In this document: one piece after another, positions 36,770-45,767 of the stretch
How the letters are laid out: each line of letters begins with the position of its first letter
Position numbering within the stretch: position 1 is the first letter of the stretch
From: Oxalobacter formigenes
Lineage (GTDB): Bacteria; Pseudomonadota; Gammaproteobacteria; Burkholderiales; Burkholderiaceae_D
Direction: 5' to 3'
Assembly: GCF_002127965.1 (NCBI RefSeq)
Contig: NZ_CP018787.1
Span: 1,984,001 to 2,048,000 of the forward strand
DNA length: 64,000 nt
Position numbers and translations under genes: made by a program
Notes under the pieces: generated by a model
Told to the model about the DNA's origin: nothing
Databases searched by the model: none
Seen by the model: the letters and a program-made list of their open reading frames with translations, nothing else

Positions 36770-38419
36770 ATGAGACGACTCTCTTTCAGTTCATTCCCTT
36801 ATAAATTCCACATTAAAAGTCACTGGTTAATCCTGTTCTCGGCACTTTACATGACCAGTATCCTGAATCTGAGTCTCTGGCGTTATCTGCTCGTCCATCT
36901 GGAGGTGACTGGCATCAAAATGTTCTTTTTCGGAATCAGCCTTCCGGTCTTTGTCTTCGCTGCCTTATACCTTTTACTGAACATCTTCTGCCTGCCGTAT
37001 CTGACGAAACCATTGCTGACAGGCCTGTTGCTCATATCTTCCGCCACCAATTACTTCATGTTCAATCTGGGTGTTTTCATCGATTCCGACATGATCCGTA
37101 ACGCCTTTGAAACCACAACCCGCGAAGCGATGGACCTGATGTCGCTCTCCGCCATAACATGGATATTCATTACCGGAATCATTCCTGCCGCGCTTCTGGT
37201 ATTCACGAAAATCGAATACAAGAGTTTCTGGAAAGAATTGCGTTTCCGTCTTTTCGCCATAGTCGGTTCCATCGTCACTATCGGCGGCATTGCAGCCCTG
37301 TTTTTCAAGGAATACGCCGCTTTCGGCCGTAACCACCATGAAATGCCACGTCTGATCAATCCCACCAACTACATCTATGCAACCGTCCGGTATTACCATC
37401 ACAAATCGCTGGTCAACCGCCAGTTCGCACGGCTCGATGAAAAGGCAAAGCTGATGCCTTACGAAGACGCCGCTCCGACCGTTTTCATTCTGGTCGTCGG
37501 GGAAACGGCCCGGTCGATGAACTTCTCATTGAATGGATATCCGCGTGAGACCAATCCGATGCTGGCGAAAGAAGATGTGATTTCTTTCAAGGATGTCTAT
37601 TCCTGTGGAACGGCGACAGCCATTTCCGTTCCATGCATGTTCTCGAACATGGGGCGTGAGAAATTCAATGCCGACGATGCGGCTTATTCGGAAAATCTGG
37701 TCGATCTGATGCAGCAGTCGGGTTTTCAGGTTTTGTGGAAAGACAATGATGACGGATGCAAGGGCGTTTGCAACCGGGTTCCCAACGAAGAGATGGTCAA
37801 GAAAAATGACATCCGATACTGTGACGGAAAAAGCTGTTTCGATGAAGTCCTGCTGGAAGACCTCGATGAATATCTGGGCAATGTCACCAAAGACGCTTTC
37901 ATCATCCTGCATACCATGGGCAGTCACGGACCGACTTATTACAAGCGATATCCGGCGACATTCAAAAAGTTCACGCCGACCTGCGATACGGCAGACATTC
38001 AGAAATGTACCCGTGAAGAGGTCGTGAACACATACGACAATACGATTCTCTATACGGACTATGTCGTTGCCAACGCCATCAATATCCTGAAACGTTTCCC
38101 GCATCTGGAGTCCGGCCTGATGTATATATCCGATCATGGCGAATCACTGGGGGAAAACAATATTTACCTGCATGGACTTCCGTATTCCATCGCTCCTTTA
38201 GAGCAGAAAAAAGTCCCGATGGTCCTCTGGATGTCCGAAAACATGAAGAAATTCGACCATCTCGATTACAGCTGTATCGCGAAAGAAGCGGAAAAGAACA
38301 CTTATTCGCACGACAATCTTTTCCACACCCTTTTGGCGCTGATGGAAGTGAAATCATCAACCTACGACAAATCGAAAGACATGTTTGAAAACTGCCGGCT
38401 GAAACCGCTGCCGCACTGA
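36770..38419 (+). CDS. eptA: lipid A phosphoethanolamine transferase (EptA-like)
   Basis: Inner-membrane enzyme that transfers phosphoethanolamine from phosphatidylethanolamine to lipid A on the periplasmic side, lowering negative charge and polymyxin binding. 549 aa. Five N-terminal hydrophobic segments (to ~residue 190) are followed by a sulfatase-fold domain. Motifs: VVGETARSMNFSLNGYPRETNP, the nucleophile Thr in SCGTATAISVPCMFS, TMGSHGPTYYKRYP, and the metal site SDHGESLGENNIYLHGLPY. Paired Cys residues in the soluble domain fit the disulfides of the family. No two-component regulator is adjacent. Confidence 0.94.
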   Translation: MRRLSFSSFPYKFHIKSHWLILFSALYMTSILNLSLWRYLLVHLEVTGIKMFFFGISLPVFVFAALYLLLNIFCLPYLTKPLLTGLLLISSATNYFMFNLGVFIDSDMIRNAFETTTREAMDLMSLSAITWIFITGIIPAALLVFTKIEYKSFWKELRFRLFAIVGSIVTIGGIAALFFKEYAAFGRNHHEMPRLINPTNYIYATVRYYHHKSLVNRQFARLDEKAKLMPYEDAAPTVFILVVGETARSMNFSLNGYPRETNPMLAKEDVISFKDVYSCGTATAISVPCMFSNMGREKFNADDAAYSENLVDLMQQSGFQVLWKDNDDGCKGVCNRVPNEEMVKKNDIRYCDGKSCFDEVLLEDLDEYLGNVTKDAFIILHTMGSHGPTYYKRYPATFKKFTPTCDTADIQKCTREEVVNTYDNTILYTDYVVANAINILKRFPHLESGLMYISDHGESLGENNIYLHGLPYSIAPLEQKKVPMVLWMSENMKKFDHLDYSCIAKEAEKNTYSHDNLFHTLLALMEVKSSTYDKSKDMFENCRLKPLPH

Positions 38420-38444
38420 TTCTGAACTGATCTTGTTTTTTACG

Positions 38445-38475
38445 AAGGACTATCCCGCGCGATAGTCCTTTTTTT
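38445..38475 (+). terminator. terminator after eptA
   Basis: Stem AAGGACTATC / GATAGTCCTT, loop CCGCGC, then T5. Confidence 0.9.
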
Positions 38476-38658
38476 ATAAACCTTTCAGGAAAAGGCAACT
38501 TTTTCTTTTCCGCCAACGTCAAAACATGCTGAGACATTCAGAAAACAGAATATGAAGAGCTCAAGTTTACAGGGCAAAAAAACAGTGGTCTAATAAGCTT
38601 CATCCCCAACCGCACACAGCCTTTAAGGCTACGAACCTATCTTTCAAGGAGATTTCTC

Positions 38659-39216
38659 ATGAATGAGACGATCAACTCCATGCTGACCCGCAGAAGCATC
38701 CGATCGTACAAAACCACCCAGATTGCTGAACGCGACCTCAACTGGATTCTGGAAGCCGCCATTTATGCCGCGACCTCGCGAAACCTGCAATCCTGGGATT
38801 TCACGGTCATCCAGAATAATGACATGCTGAAAAAGCTTTCGAAAGCCGCTGCTGACACACTTCGCAAGATGGGGGATGCCCGTAGTCTGGAAAAAGCGAA
38901 CGACCCGGATTTTTCCCCTTTCTACCATGCCCCGACCGTTATCATCGTTTCCGGAAACGATAATCGCAATGCCCGTATCGATTGCGCCAACGCCACACAG
39001 AACATGTGCGTTGCCGCCAACGCACTGGGACTTGGCTCCTGTTATCTGGCCAGCTTCACGCAAGCGTTCGACGATCCTGCTGTTGCCGCGACACTTATGA
39101 AAGAGCTCGGCATTCCCGATGGCTACAAACCCCAATTTGCCGTTTCATTGGGATATGCGAACGAAAAACCGGCCACCCCTGAACGTCGGCGCGACGTCAT
39201 TCACTTCGTGAAATAA
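38659..39216 (+). CDS. nitroreductase family protein
   Basis: FMN-dependent NAD(P)H oxidoreductase of the nitroreductase fold, 185 aa. The FMN-binding N-terminus is TRRSIRSYKTTQIAERDLNWILEAA. SRNLQSWDFTVIQN and GSCYLASF are family regions. AAGGAG lies 7 bases before the ATG. Substrate unknown. A second gene of the same superfamily follows after 10 bases, so the two probably form an operon. Confidence 0.88.
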   Translation: MNETINSMLTRRSIRSYKTTQIAERDLNWILEAAIYAATSRNLQSWDFTVIQNNDMLKKLSKAAADTLRKMGDARSLEKANDPDFSPFYHAPTVIIVSGNDNRNARIDCANATQNMCVAANALGLGSCYLASFTQAFDDPAVAATLMKELGIPDGYKPQFAVSLGYANEKPATPERRRDVIHFVK

Positions 39217-39226
39217 GGAGAGAGCC

Positions 39227-39844
39227 ATGTTCGACAACCGTAAACGCATCATAAGTGCATTGGCCGCCATGACACTCATCAGTGCGCCTGCATGGGCAGA
39301 CGTTATCCTGCCAGCCCCTAAAACATCCGCAGGCATGGGGGTTTTCGCTGCATTGAACAGCCGCCATTCTGCCAAAGCCGGTGAATTTCCCCTGAAAGAC
39401 ATCTCCAAACAGGAACTGTCCAACCTGTTATGGGCAGCATCGGGGAAAAACCGTTTCGGCAAAGGCTGGACTGTCCCGTTTGCCATGGGAAAAGCGCCGT
39501 ACAATACCATTTATGTACTCGACAACAGCGGTGTATTCAAATACAACTGGAAAGATAACAGGCTGATTGAAATCTCGAAACAGGATGTCAGGGAAAAAGC
39601 CGGGCCGCAACCGATCGTCGGGCTCTCGCCCGTTGTCCTCGTCTTTGTGGCAGACAGCGGCACAAAACCGGATGTCGCCTGGATCGCTTCAGGTGCCATG
39701 ACACAAAATATCTATCTGGCTGCTGAATCTCTGGCGATAGAAGGTCGTTACGTCATTTCAATTGACGAGGCCCAATTGCGTCAGGCACTGAAACTCAAGC
39801 CGGACGAAAAGCCCCTGAACCTGATGTTGATCGGAAAAAAATAA
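39227..39844 (+). CDS. SagB/ThcOx-type nitroreductase-like protein with signal peptide
   Basis: 205 aa. An N-terminal signal peptide (ALAAMTLISAPAWA-D) implies export. The mature part resembles SagB-type oxidoreductases: LNSRHSAKAGEFPLKDISKQELSNLLWAASGKNR, then GAMTQNIYLAAESLAIEG. AGGAGAG precedes the ATG; the gap to the preceding nitroreductase gene is 10 bases. FMN binding in the periplasm would be unusual; it may be a heterodimer partner or a secreted paralogue. Function not fixed. Confidence 0.8.
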   Translation: MFDNRKRIISALAAMTLISAPAWADVILPAPKTSAGMGVFAALNSRHSAKAGEFPLKDISKQELSNLLWAASGKNRFGKGWTVPFAMGKAPYNTIYVLDNSGVFKYNWKDNRLIEISKQDVREKAGPQPIVGLSPVVLVFVADSGTKPDVAWIASGAMTQNIYLAAESLAIEGRYVISIDEAQLRQALKLKPDEKPLNLMLIGKK

Positions 39845-39861
39845 CCACTCCATCATTCATG

Positions 39862-39892
39862 AAAGAGTTTTCAGACTGAAAGCTCTTTTTTT
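39862..39892 (+). terminator. terminator after the nitroreductase pair
   Basis: Imperfect stem AAAGAG-TTTTCAG / CTGAAAG-CTCTTT followed by T-run. The rest of the gap to 40169 shows no gene. Confidence 0.75.
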
Positions 39893-40169
39893 ATTTCCCC
39901 CGGATTCTGATAGTTGATCATGACCAAACGCTTATTCATTAATACTGCCTGTCCCGCAAATTCCTGAACTTAAAAACATGAGGGCTGTCACATTGTCGCA
40001 AGAGCATGTGGGCGCGTTGTCCTGACATGTCTTTCAGGAAAATTGAAACAAATTTGATAAATCGAAGCACTTCCCGTTCTCGCAATGTTACATTTTCACC
40101 TGTGAGAAGAAGTGCCCCATTCTGTCCAGTCCCTGTTTTCGGCTGGCAAAATCATCCCTGGAGAATAAT

Positions 40170-40925
40170 ATGAAGCGTTATCTCTTATCTTTATTGGTAG
40201 CTCCGCTTGTTCTGGTCGGTTGCGCGCAAATGCCCGACTCCAATCCACCCGTTTCGCAAGCGGTCAATTCCCTTGATGCATTTCACTGGCAACTGACCGA
40301 TGCAACCAATCATCGTGGCCAGCGCCTTGACTATCTGTTCGTCCAGCCATCCAAACCGGTACAGGTCGACTTCAAGGTCAACCGCTTTACTATTTCGAAC
40401 ACGTGTAACGTCATGTCCGGCAATTACCTTCTGAACGAAAACATGGTGACGTTTTCCGATATGGTATCGACCCGGATGCTTTGTGCACCACAGCTGAATA
40501 CACTGGAACAGCAGGTCGCTGCCCAGTTCCAGAAAAAAGCCAACATAGACATCTACCTCTCTGCCGCCCCGGTCATGAAACTGCGCTTTACTGACGGCAA
40601 CACCCTGACCTTTACCGGCCGTCCTACAGCCGAAGTCCGTTACGGTGGCACCGGCGAAACCATATTCATGGAAGTCGCTTCATCGACGGTGGCATGCGCC
40701 CTTCCGGGAATGCCATTGAAACAGTGCCTGCAGGTGCGTGACGTCTATTACGACAATAACGGCGTCATCAACGGCACCAGCACATGGCGTCCTTTCTATC
40801 CAAACATTGAAGGTTACAGACACGATGGCATGGGTCACATCCTGCGCCTGAAACGTTATAACGTAACCAACCCGGCCGTCAATGCACCGAATCAGGCCTA
40901 TGTCATGGATATGGTTGTTCAGTAA
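40170..40925 (+). CDS. META/HslJ-like lipoprotein with C-terminal DUF4377 domain
   Basis: Outer- or inner-membrane lipoprotein, 251 aa. Signal peptide ends in lipobox LVGC with Cys17 as the lipid site. Residues ~35-145 resemble the META (HslJ) domain: FHWQLTDATNHRG, FKVNRFTISNTCNVMSGNY, STRMLCAP and KLRFTDGNTLTF. Residues ~150-250 match the DUF4377 pattern: CLQVRDVYYDN, WRPFYPNIEGY, HILRLKRYNV. GGAG lies upstream of ATG. META proteins are linked to stress tolerance; the role here is unknown. Confidence 0.82.
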   Translation: MKRYLLSLLVAPLVLVGCAQMPDSNPPVSQAVNSLDAFHWQLTDATNHRGQRLDYLFVQPSKPVQVDFKVNRFTISNTCNVMSGNYLLNENMVTFSDMVSTRMLCAPQLNTLEQQVAAQFQKKANIDIYLSAAPVMKLRFTDGNTLTFTGRPTAEVRYGGTGETIFMEVASSTVACALPGMPLKQCLQVRDVYYDNNGVINGTSTWRPFYPNIEGYRHDGMGHILRLKRYNVTNPAVNAPNQAYVMDMVVQ

Positions 40926-41052
40926 CGTTTGTCCACCATCTGCTGCCGTTCAGGAAATCCCGATGGACACAAGACTGTCGGGATTTTCCAAATTCCTCTC
41001 CCGCGCAGAAAACCGGCACAAAAAAGCCATTCAATTTCGCCTGCGGCAATCG

Positions 41053-41376
41053 TCACCTTGCTTTCATCGGCACAACATGCACCTTCACCTTCACACAACT
41101 GATCGAGCCGATAGAGTTGCCTTCATACATGATTCCCTGCGGGATTTTTCGTGTCACCGGCAAATCCGGCATCAGGACATAGCACACCACGTCGTCCGAC
41201 GGATCGTACATCTTGTAAATCCCGGCATTCGGGACACCTGCATCGAACTTGCCCAGAAACTTCATCTTCAACGCCCCGCCCTGAGCCACTGTTTTGCCGG
41301 CAGCCGGGTCGGCGAACCCCGGCGACAGGAACAAACCGGCGAATGCCGCCAGCAAAACGCAAACCGTTTTTTTCAT
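41053..41376 (-). CDS. small periplasmic protein of unknown function
   Basis: 107 aa with signal peptide (VCVLLAAFAGLFLSPGFA-D) and GGAAGG before the ATG. The mature part has two Cys residues (VVCYVLMP and ISCVKVKV) that could form a disulfide. Not assigned to a family. It lies between the META lipoprotein (convergent) and the autotransporter, on the same strand as the latter with an 80-base gap. Confidence 0.7.
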   Translation of the reverse strand: MKKTVCVLLAAFAGLFLSPGFADPAAGKTVAQGGALKMKFLGKFDAGVPNAGIYKMYDPSDDVVCYVLMPDLPVTRKIPQGIMYEGNSIGSISCVKVKVHVVPMKAR

Positions 41377-41455
41377 TACACATACCTTCCCGCTTCAATG
41401 CAAAAGGGCCGGCAGTCGCCTGCCAGCCCCTGATGTGCACACTCCTGTTCACCAC

Positions 41456-43321
41456 TTACCAGGAATACGAAACACCGCCACCGAAAGCAACATGACCGTT
41501 TTCAGACGTGCCAAGGGACGCTTTTACAATCGTGTTTTCCGTCACACGTCCACTTGCGCCGATCGCAATAGCCTGATAACCGTTATAGCTGCCGACGCCG
41601 GCGCCAATTGAAAATGACTTGCCCTGTTCGACCTGCGGAATATTGGACATGGCACTCACCGCTGCGATACCGCGAGAGGCCAGTCTTTCAACATCCTGCA
41701 ACTGACCATAGTTGACCGCATCGTAACGGCTGCGACCGTCAGCCACGCCGGAAACCGTAACCGGACCGCCGCTGGCATTCGAAAAATGCGCGCCGGAACT
41801 GCTCAAGGCCATACTGGTACCACCACCTACCAGAGTTGTTGTCGTGGCATTGGCCATCATACCGTTACGGCCCCAGCCACTGTCAGCGGTCATGATCTCT
41901 GCCCTGTTGTCAGCCAGAGCGACAGTAGAAGCCGTATCGGTACCCGATCCGCCACTCAAAGCCGTCGTGTCCGCTGTCGCCGTGTTGACGTCCAGACCCA
42001 TGCCCGTACTTGCCTGCAATGTAGCCCTCGTTCCGGAAAGCGCCATTGTCGCAGAAGCCCCTCCGACCGTACCGGCCAGCGACATGCCGGTCGCCGTACC
42101 TGTCCCGCTCATGGCAATACCGGTTTCCTGATTCGTCCCCAGCGAATTGATGACGACACCTGTACCGCCAGTCTCATCGTTTCCGACAACGACACGGTTA
42201 TTGTCATCCATACTCCGGATGGTATTGGTATCGCCGGTTATACGATTGTAAGTCGCCGTGATATTGTTGGCACCGTTTGCACCTGTCGCCGACAGATTGT
42301 TGCTGCCATTGTCTCCAGTCACAGTGATATTGTTGTTTCCGGCAGCCGTAATGGTGTTTTTGACACCGGCACTCATTGTATTGTCACCCTGCGACAAGAC
42401 CTGGTTATGATTGCCTGCGGAAATAATATTGTTCTGATCCGCCCTCACCGTATTGTTGGTTGCCGACGAAATGGTATTCTGTCCCGTTCCGGTTGCCGTG
42501 ATCGTATTGGTACCGTTGGCCACTGACATGGTATTGGATGCACCTGCGCCGGTTGCTGTAATGATGTTTTTGTTGCCTTCAACCGTATTCGTCTGGCTGG
42601 TAATCAGATTGCTGGTATCACCGTTTATTGTATTGGTCGTGCCGGTAATGGAAGTGGCCCCGTTTTCCGCCTTGATCACGGACGTTCCGGATGTAATCGT
42701 GACAGCACTGCCGCTTGCATTCCCGATAGTCGTTGCACCCGTTCCGGTGGTATTGATACTGGTATTGCCCCTCACGCCCAGCGTCCCGTCAACCGTGGTA
42801 TTCGTCAATGCGGTATCACCTGTCACGCCCAGTGTCCCGCCTACTGTCGCATTACTGGTTACGCCAACACTGTTTAATGTCGCAGCGCCCGTCGTCTGTA
42901 ACGTGTCCGTTTTAACATCACCTGTATTGGTGATTCCAGTCGTCTCCGTCGCTCCCAGTGTACTGGTACCCGAAACATTTAACCCACCCGTGCCAATGAT
43001 CTGACCCGTTCCTGCATTCACGCCTGTACCGGTTATTTGACCGCTTGCATGAATTGTTGTGGCACCACTAATCGCCCCGGCATTGATAATACCTGCATTA
43101 TTGGCATCTAAACCGGCAGTTCCCTTAATCGTTGTCCCTGACACGGCTCCGTTCGATGTCAGCCCTCCCACGGTAATGGTATCAGCCGTCTCGGTACCTG
43201 TCGTGCCTGAAAATGTACGATCCCACCGATCAACTGTTCCGCTATATGAAAAACCAGCTGCATGAACCGCACCCGTAACAAAAACAGAACCAACTGCCAA
43301 AGCAATCCATTTCTTATTCAT
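41456..43321 (-). CDS. trimeric autotransporter adhesin (YadA-like)
   Basis: 621 aa surface adhesin of the type Vc secretion class. Signal peptide (WIALAVGSVFVTGAVHA) is followed by a passenger rich in Thr, Asn, Gly and Ser. Residues ~30-230 contain repeated TTIKGTAG-like and GTLGVxGDT units; ~230-390 contain N-rich short repeats (NTITATGTGQNTI, NNITVTGDNGSNN) suggesting a beta-solenoid stalk or head. The end has a coiled linker (GVADGRSRYDAVNYGQLQDVE) and a YadA anchor ending AFGGGVSYSW. ATG 43321 is chosen because GGAAGAG lies just upstream. The shared upstream region holds tandem repeats. Confidence 0.85.
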   Translation of the reverse strand: MNKKWIALAVGSVFVTGAVHAAGFSYSGTVDRWDRTFSGTTGTETADTITVGGLTSNGAVSGTTIKGTAGLDANNAGIINAGAISGATTIHASGQITGTGVNAGTGQIIGTGGLNVSGTSTLGATETTGITNTGDVKTDTLQTTGAATLNSVGVTSNATVGGTLGVTGDTALTNTTVDGTLGVRGNTSINTTGTGATTIGNASGSAVTITSGTSVIKAENGATSITGTTNTINGDTSNLITSQTNTVEGNKNIITATGAGASNTMSVANGTNTITATGTGQNTISSATNNTVRADQNNIISAGNHNQVLSQGDNTMSAGVKNTITAAGNNNITVTGDNGSNNLSATGANGANNITATYNRITGDTNTIRSMDDNNRVVVGNDETGGTGVVINSLGTNQETGIAMSGTGTATGMSLAGTVGGASATMALSGTRATLQASTGMGLDVNTATADTTALSGGSGTDTASTVALADNRAEIMTADSGWGRNGMMANATTTTLVGGGTSMALSSSGAHFSNASGGPVTVSGVADGRSRYDAVNYGQLQDVERLASRGIAAVSAMSNIPQVEQGKSFSIGAGVGSYNGYQAIAIGASGRVTENTIVKASLGTSENGHVAFGGGVSYSW

Positions 43322-43427
43322 CTCTTCCACCATTATTATTTATTAGACACCGTTTTATCTTTTTAAAACCAAGATAGGATTTAATGATTTCAACATGAAA
43401 GGAAAGGATTTCCCAATAAGAATAAAA

Positions 43428-43492
43428 ACCTAATTTTAGTACCTAATTTTAGTACCTAATTTTAGTACCTAATTTTAGTACCTAATTTTAGT
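43428..43492. repeat. five perfect 13-bp tandem repeats between adhesin and regulator genes
   Basis: Unit ACCTAATTTTAGT repeated exactly five times. Each unit contains the dyad CTAA-TT-TTAG. The block lies 107 bases upstream of the adhesin ATG and 66 bases upstream of the winged-helix gene ATG. It may be an array of binding sites or a length-variable promoter element. Confidence 0.95.
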
Positions 43493-43557
43493 TATTGATT
43501 TCAGATTTTTCTCTTACACTTATATTGTTTTTTCAAATAAAGCCATTGGAAAATCTG

Positions 43558-43950
43558 ATGAATAAAATGTATCTGAAATTGGAAGTGGCATTATTAATAT
43601 CATTAAGGAATGCCATATCTGATCATCTGCCGGTCGGATCCAGTCTTGTCATTCTGGATATCCTGATGTTCGTTCTCACCGAATATCTTCATGAAAGGCC
43701 TCTCACGATGAAAAAGCTCCTTCTCAGCCTGGATTTATCCCATACCGGTTTCAGGTATCATTTCAAAAAACTGGTCGACGACAATTGGATCAACCTATCC
43801 AGGCTCACGGAGAAAAACAGCGATCAGAGACTGCGTTTCATTACACCTTCCAGCAAGCTGGTTACCAAAATAGTATTGATTTCCAATATCATGAATGACC
43901 AGCTTGAAGAAATCAGAAAGCAAAAGGAAACTGTTGGCTTGCCGAATTAA
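43558..43950 (+). CDS. winged-helix (MarR-like) transcriptional regulator
   Basis: 130 aa. ATG 43558 is chosen; an upstream TTG at 43495 would lie against the tandem repeats. ILDILMFVLTEYLHERPLTM, KKLLLSLDLSHTGFRYHFKK, LVDDNWINL and a following basic wing (TEKNSDQRLRFITPSSKLV) fit a MarR-type winged helix. It is divergent from the adhesin gene and separated from it by the 13-bp repeats, so it may regulate the adhesin or itself. Ligand unknown. Confidence 0.7.
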   Translation: MNKMYLKLEVALLISLRNAISDHLPVGSSLVILDILMFVLTEYLHERPLTMKKLLLSLDLSHTGFRYHFKKLVDDNWINLSRLTEKNSDQRLRFITPSSKLVTKIVLISNIMNDQLEEIRKQKETVGLPN

Positions 43951-44561
43951 ATAAATATGGTGAAAACGCTTGCCAATACCGATTGTCCCGTTTATTTAAC
44001 GTCATTAATGAATCGCAAATAATATGTATGGATTAACTACCCGGACTATCAGAGACAGATTCGCCAATACCCTATAAAGTTAAATCCCTTAACGATATCC
44101 ATGCAAGAATTTTGAATTCGTTTATAAATGTATTTAATATAAATGGCGAGTTCCATTTATTTTTATATGCCCTGAAATCATTTATAAAAATGTTTCATCA
44201 TATATATAAATATAAATATGCGGGCAAACCTGCCCGATATCATCCTTCACGTTATTTATCAGCACAGGTTTGGGGCAACTGTTTCGAATCATGATTTTAT
44301 CAACATGATTTCTGAATGGATGAAAACATGGCTTGTTGGCCATGTGTGCATTGGGTTCCGGTTCAATCTTCACGGATGATCCAGAAAAGGTGTACGCAGG
44401 TTTTGCGCAAATAAACCCGTTATCGTTTTACGTGTGTGATTTCTTTTTGATCCGGAACGTCTTGACGCCAGTGGGGCCACTTTTGAAGTCAGGATTCCAG
44501 ACATGCAAAATCATGAAGGCCATCAGGACGAACCGGACAGATGCCTCGTATATCCCGCCCG
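43951..44561. other. AT-rich intergenic region
   Basis: About 610 bases with no gene I can support. A hairpin CGGGC-AAACCT-GCCCG lies at 44221-44236 but has no T-run. Base composition is lower in GC than neighbouring coding sequence. Confidence 0.4.
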
Positions 44562-45167
44562 TCACGGGCAAACCTTGCGTTTGACCGCTTCAAAAGCTTG
44601 TATCGCGCCCAGCAGCAAATCCTGGAGCTGTTCCCTTTCAATGCGTGCCAGCATTTCCAGCCTGCCATCCCGGCTGTCGGAAAGCGTTTTCATATACGTT
44701 ATGGCTTCTTCCAGACACTCGAACCCATAATTGATATCCTGAATCTGAAGTTCTCCAAGAGAGGATTTTTCTGCCAGATCAAGAAAATCGGCTCGCAACC
44801 TTTTGTCACCAAGACGCCAGAAACTGTCCTGCGAAACACTTAATAATTCATTGTCGAAATTATCGGAACACAGGAGTTCGACAGAATCCTGCAGATTGAT
44901 AATCAGGTTGCGTAACTTTCCGTCCAGAACCGAACTGTACATCCAGATCATGACCTGTACATGATTTGCACGCTCTTTTTTCACATAAAACGACAGCCAT
45001 ACCAAACCGGCAATGACGAGAAAAATGAAAATGATTGCAAAAATGCTCATCCAGTCGACATCAGCCCCGGACATTGTCACTTGGGATGCAAAGACGGCAC
45101 GAGGTATCGCAAATATCGAGATAAATGCAATAGAGAACAAATAACGGCATAAATGATTATGTTGCAT
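44562..45167 (-). CDS. membrane protein of unknown function
   Basis: 201 aa. N-terminal signal-like segment (YLFSIAFISIFAIPRAVFA) and a second hydrophobic segment (SIFAIIFIFLVIAGLVWLSFYV), followed by a ~140-residue soluble alpha-helical part rich in Leu and charged residues, ending RKVCP. The helical part may be cytoplasmic. Not recognised. It stands alone. Confidence 0.65.
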   Translation of the reverse strand: MQHNHLCRYLFSIAFISIFAIPRAVFASQVTMSGADVDWMSIFAIIFIFLVIAGLVWLSFYVKKERANHVQVMIWMYSSVLDGKLRNLIINLQDSVELLCSDNFDNELLSVSQDSFWRLGDKRLRADFLDLAEKSSLGELQIQDINYGFECLEEAITYMKTLSDSRDGRLEMLARIEREQLQDLLLGAIQAFEAVKRKVCP

Positions 45168-45413
45168 GCTGGATAGGGCTTCCAGAGATGGAAAGGATAA
45201 TCGTAATAATGAATGAAACCTGTCCAGGAGAACAAGAAAAGTCTGTCAACTCATCGGCAGGAAGCAAAAAAAAACCATATTTGTCTCATTTCAGACGATT
45301 TCCGAAAAGAAAACGGCACTTGTATGCGAACCATATGACAAAAATCGGGCAGGGAAATACAAACCTCTGCCCGATACAGCACCAGCTTCACTCTGCCCTG
45401 CGCCAGCGCACTG

Positions 45414-45767
45414 TCACTCATTATATTTTTTGTCGGAACCCTTTGAACGCATCACTGGATATTTCACAGCATTTTGTGCCATCTTTTTCAGCGCAGCCTG
45501 CTGAAGATCGATTTTTGCGAGAGAAGCAAAACGGATCAGGTAAAGCAGGATATCAGCCACTTCTTCCTCGACGTGCGTTCTGACGCTTTCGTCATCATCG
45601 ATTTCCGACCAGTCATGTTGTCCCCGGGTCCACTGGAAGATTTCCAGCAGTTCGGAAGCTTCAACTGACAGGGCCGACGCGATATTTTTCGGGGTATGGA
45701 ATGGGTCCCAGTCCCTGTCCGTTGAAAAGCGCTGGAGTTTTTCTGCCAGCAAATGATCATCAATCAT
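45414..45767 (-). CDS. MazG-like nucleotide pyrophosphohydrolase
   Basis: 117-aa all-alpha NTP pyrophosphohydrolase of the MazG/dCTPase (RS21-C6-like) group that hydrolyses non-canonical or excess (d)NTPs to NMP and PPi. Metal-binding motifs are EASELLEIFQW and EEVADILLYLIRFA. It has an extended N-terminus with WDPFHTPKNIA and a basic tail. The start overlaps the stop of the MscS gene by 4 bases, so they are co-translated. Confidence 0.88.
   Translation of the reverse strand: MIDDHLLAEKLQRFSTDRDWDPFHTPKNIASALSVEASELLEIFQWTRGQHDWSEIDDDESVRTHVEEEVADILLYLIRFASLAKIDLQQAALKKMAQNAVKYPVMRSKGSDKKYNE

Noticed and set aside
44112-44584. Short plus-strand frames in the 44-kb gap
   Set aside because: No ribosome sites or recognisable motifs, AT-rich composition, and mutually overlapping frames.
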